From Clostridiales bacterium (lineage in GTDB: Bacteria; Bacillota_A; Clostridia; Lachnospirales; Lachnospiraceae), in NCBI GenBank assembly GCA_030154385.1, contig JASKJZ010000178.1, positions 1 through 5,815 of the forward strand: a stretch of DNA of 5,815 nucleotides, given 5' to 3'. The notes below the pieces were generated by a model. It made no database searches. It saw nothing but the letters and a program-made list of their open reading frames with translations, and was not told the origin of the DNA. The first letter of the stretch is position 1, and the number at the start of each line of letters is the position of its first letter. Shown here piece after piece: positions 5,806 through 5,815 of this stretch. The translations under genes were made by a program, and so were the position numbers.

Positions 5806-5815
5806 GTCATCTTTC

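Noticed and set aside
1..5815. A novel defence, mobile or RNA-based system
   Set aside because: Nearly all the sequence is accounted for by five well-recognised sugar-uptake genes and their control region. No transposase, phage, CRISPR, toxin-antitoxin or structured-RNA signal was seen.

Overview
The window is AT-rich chromosomal DNA from a low-GC Gram-positive bacterium, most likely a Clostridia/Lachnospiraceae-type anaerobe. Three things point there: strong AAGGAGG-like ribosome binding sites before every gene, a lipoprotein-type (Cys-anchored) binding protein, and consensus sigma-A promoter elements. The exact taxon cannot be read from the sequence. All five genes lie on the minus strand and form one tightly packed, apparently co-transcribed operon read from right to left.

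Layout in transcription order: (1) a control region at about 5679-5815, with a near-perfect sigma-A promoter (TTGACA, 17 bp, TACAAT) and two identical LacI-type operators 66 bp apart; (2) a LacI/MalR-family repressor (4651-5670); (3) an intracellular GH13 enzyme of the cyclomaltodextrinase/neopullulanase/maltogenic amylase type, with a MPKLN region V motif (2834-4621); (4) a lipoprotein sugar-binding protein of the CUT1 ABC type (1479-2819); (5) a MalF-type permease (494-1375); (6) a MalG-type permease that runs off the left edge (1-482). Gaps between genes are short (11 to 103 nt). The GH13 stop codon abuts the Shine-Dalgarno of the binding-protein gene, and the first permease's stop codon lies inside the Shine-Dalgarno of the second.

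Inferred system: maltodextrins, cyclodextrins or related alpha-glucans are captured at the cell surface by the lipoprotein and imported intact by the two permeases. The ATPase is not in the window and is probably a shared MsmX/UgpC-type protein. The GH13 enzyme hydrolyses the sugars in the cytoplasm. The repressor is the first gene of the operon and probably represses its own promoter until an inducing sugar binds. From memory, gene order and content match the mdx/yvd maltodextrin locus of Bacillus subtilis (regulator, maltogenic amylase, binding protein, two permeases), so this is a known type of system rather than a new one. The points most worth a second look are the duplicated operator, the overlapping opposed promoters at the right edge, the stem-loop after the binding-protein gene, and a Phe at the usual hinge-Leu position of the repressor. 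I saw no RNA genes, mobile elements, CRISPR arrays or Rho-independent terminators.
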